From Candidatus Phascolarctobacterium caballi (GTDB taxonomy: Bacteria > Bacillota > Negativicutes > Acidaminococcales > Acidaminococcaceae), in assembly GCA_018065225.1 (NCBI GenBank), contig JAGHTS010000139.1, positions 1 to 7,674 on the forward strand: DNA of 7,674 nt, read 5' to 3'. Position numbers and translations under genes: made by a program. Positions 6,321 through 7,674 of this stretch are shown here, one piece after another (position 1 is the first letter of the stretch; each line of letters begins with the position of its first letter). Under the pieces are notes generated by a model, which saw nothing but the letters and a program-made list of their open reading frames with translations, did not search any database and was not told the origin of the DNA.

Positions 6321-7646
6321 TTAGAATGTAAACGTAACGTCTGCCCAAAGAGTTTGTCTCTTCGCTTTGCTATCTCGATTATCCTCACGCTTATTTAAAT
6401 CGTCACGACCTTCCAACACAAAATACCTAAGTGTTGCCACAATATTTTTTGCAAAAGCATAGTTGCCGCCAATTTCAAAACCTTTATAACCATCTGTACT
6501 TGTCCAACCATCTGCGTCATTATACGCATAAGTATTAAACATTGTCGGTTTAAAATAAGTTGCCGCTGGACGATCAGCATAAGTTACCCAAGCACCCCAA
6601 GAACCGGGGGTTGATGCCTTTGCTCCAAGATAACTTACACCCAATTCATAACCATTTTTATCTCCGGGAACTACAAAACAATAATCACATCTCAACAAAT
6701 CACTCTTACCATAATAATATTGTGCGTTTGCCTTAAAACCTTTACCAAATGGATGTGTTAATCCCAATTCATAAATTTCACCATCAAAATGATGATCACA
6801 TTCATCAGGTATTTCTGAAGTATCAAATTTCCAATATTGGGCAAATATTCCTAAATCTTTTATATTTGTTCCAACTTTAGCCATATAAACACGGTCATCA
6901 TCTTTTTCAGTAATAAAAGTATTACCACCATCAATATTTTTCAAAACCCAACCAGTAAAAGTTACATTATCAAGTTTATAATTAACTTTTAACCCATCAG
7001 CATTTGCATCAATCATATCACTTTGCAATGCATAAACGCGTCCGCCTTCAACTTTAGCACCACCAATACGACCATTTAAAAATGCCCGTTTTAATTTAAC
7101 AGTATCTCCATCACGGTAAATAGTACCTTCAGAATTTGCCCTATTGCCTAACATGCGGTCATTTTCTAACATACCTGTATATTTCCAATTATCATTTATT
7201 TGTCCGCTTACAAACAAACGGGAACGGAAACGATTATATTGATTTCCGCCGTTTTTCTTCTTATCATTCCATCCTTTTCCACCAATATTATCGGCATAAC
7301 TATAGCGGATGTTACCAGTAATTTTTACATTGTCAACTTTCTTTTCCAATTTTGCAACGCGTACACCCAAAGCGTCCAATTCGTCAGCAAATTCTGCAAC
7401 CAATTTATCGCAGTTAGCACCTTTTGCCATTGCTTTGGCAACAATTTGCGCCATTTCATAACGGGTCATCAATTTTTCTCCGCCAAATACGGAACCATAT
7501 CCGTCAACAACACCGGCAGCTTCCAATTTGGAAATGCTGTCATAAGCCCAATGACCTGCAGGCACATCACTAAACGGATTAGCCGCATAAACAGATGCAG
7601 TTACCCCCATAGCCATTGTCAAAGCCAAAACCAAAGATTTTTTCAT
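6321..7646 (-). CDS. ompM: SLH-domain outer-membrane porin (OmpM family)
   Basis: In Negativicutes this family is the major outer-membrane protein: the periplasmic SLH domain grips modified (polyamine-bearing) peptidoglycan and the barrel forms a channel, so it both tethers the membrane and admits solutes. The sequence shows a signal peptide (1-21, VYA cut) and one SLH domain (about 23-70; FSDVPAGHWAYDSISKL, then the TRYEMAQIV motif at 61-69). A short coiled coil follows (about 80-107), then a barrel of alternating strands from KITGNIRYSY (108-117) to the terminal TFTF with C-terminal Phe441. Normal length for the family. The start has AGGAGG (7656-7651) four bases upstream, a strong site fitting high expression. 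Cys283 with His285-286, and Cys320/Cys323, lie in predicted loops, which is unusual. The barrel-coding part is more AT-rich than the SLH-coding part. The promoter lies beyond the window edge, since only 28 bases remain upstream. Confidence 0.95.
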   Translation of the reverse strand: MKKSLVLALTMAMGVTASVYAANPFSDVPAGHWAYDSISKLEAAGVVDGYGSVFGGEKLMTRYEMAQIVAKAMAKGANCDKLVAEFADELDALGVRVAKLEKKVDNVKITGNIRYSYADNIGGKGWNDKKKNGGNQYNRFRSRLFVSGQINDNWKYTGMLENDRMLGNRANSEGTIYRDGDTVKLKRAFLNGRIGGAKVEGGRVYALQSDMIDANADGLKVNYKLDNVTFTGWVLKNIDGGNTFITEKDDDRVYMAKVGTNIKDLGIFAQYWKFDTSEIPDECDHHFDGEIYELGLTHPFGKGFKANAQYYYGKSDLLRCDYCFVVPGDKNGYELGVSYLGAKASTPGSWGAWVTYADRPAATYFKPTMFNTYAYNDADGWTSTDGYKGFEIGGNYAFAKNIVATLRYFVLEGRDDLNKREDNRDSKAKRQTLWADVTFTF

Positions 7647-7674
7647 TTTTCCTCCTTTTTTACCACATTTATTA

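Noticed and set aside
1..7674. Mobile element, CRISPR array, tRNA or toxin-antitoxin pair
   Set aside because: No direct-repeat array, transposase, integrase, cloverleaf-like sequence or small gene pair was visible; nearly all bases are in ordinary envelope or metabolic genes.

Overview
The window looks like chromosomal DNA from a diderm Firmicute of the class Negativicutes. Three things point there. The gene at the right edge encodes an outer-membrane porin with a signal peptide, one S-layer-homology (SLH) domain, a short coiled coil and a beta-barrel ending in Phe, which is the OmpM architecture typical of that class. The base composition is low to medium GC. Firmicute-like Shine-Dalgarno sites sit next to genes that need an outer membrane (secretin, porin). 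I cannot fix the genus; a gut or rumen Acidaminococcaceae/Selenomonadales-type organism is an inference.

Layout, left to right. Positions 1-1382 (+) hold one gene for an exported protein I do not recognise: an N-terminal globular domain that may have a PsbP/DcrB-like fold, then a long charged tail ending in a Lys/Glu/Gln coiled coil. It converges on the next unit at a compact bidirectional terminator (1381-1413) whose hairpin contains the stop-codon bases of both genes.

Positions 6245 down to 1412 (-) look like one five-gene operon. A near-consensus sigma-70 promoter (TTGTAC-17 bp-TATAAT) precedes a pyridoxal/pyridoxamine kinase, then a short type IV pilus/type II secretion secretin, a PilB/GspE assembly ATPase lacking the N-terminal regulatory domain, a PilT retraction ATPase, and a small GNAT acetyltransferase resembling short N-acetylglutamate synthases. 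Junctions are tight: a 4-base overlap, a 4-base overlap, a 2-3 base gap, and 37 bp. The secretin, PilB and PilT would supply the outer-membrane channel and the extension/retraction motors of a retractile pilus. The platform protein PilC, the pilins, the prepilin peptidase and the PilM/N/O alignment complex are not in the window.

Positions 7646 down to 6321 (-) encode the SLH porin. It has its own terminator (6274-6303), which separates it from the operon promoter. I see no tRNA, rRNA, CRISPR array, insertion sequence or phage gene. The window reads as core envelope biology. The most unusual points are the vitamin B6 kinase heading a pilus operon, the unrecognised exported protein, and a set of cysteines/histidines in predicted porin loops.
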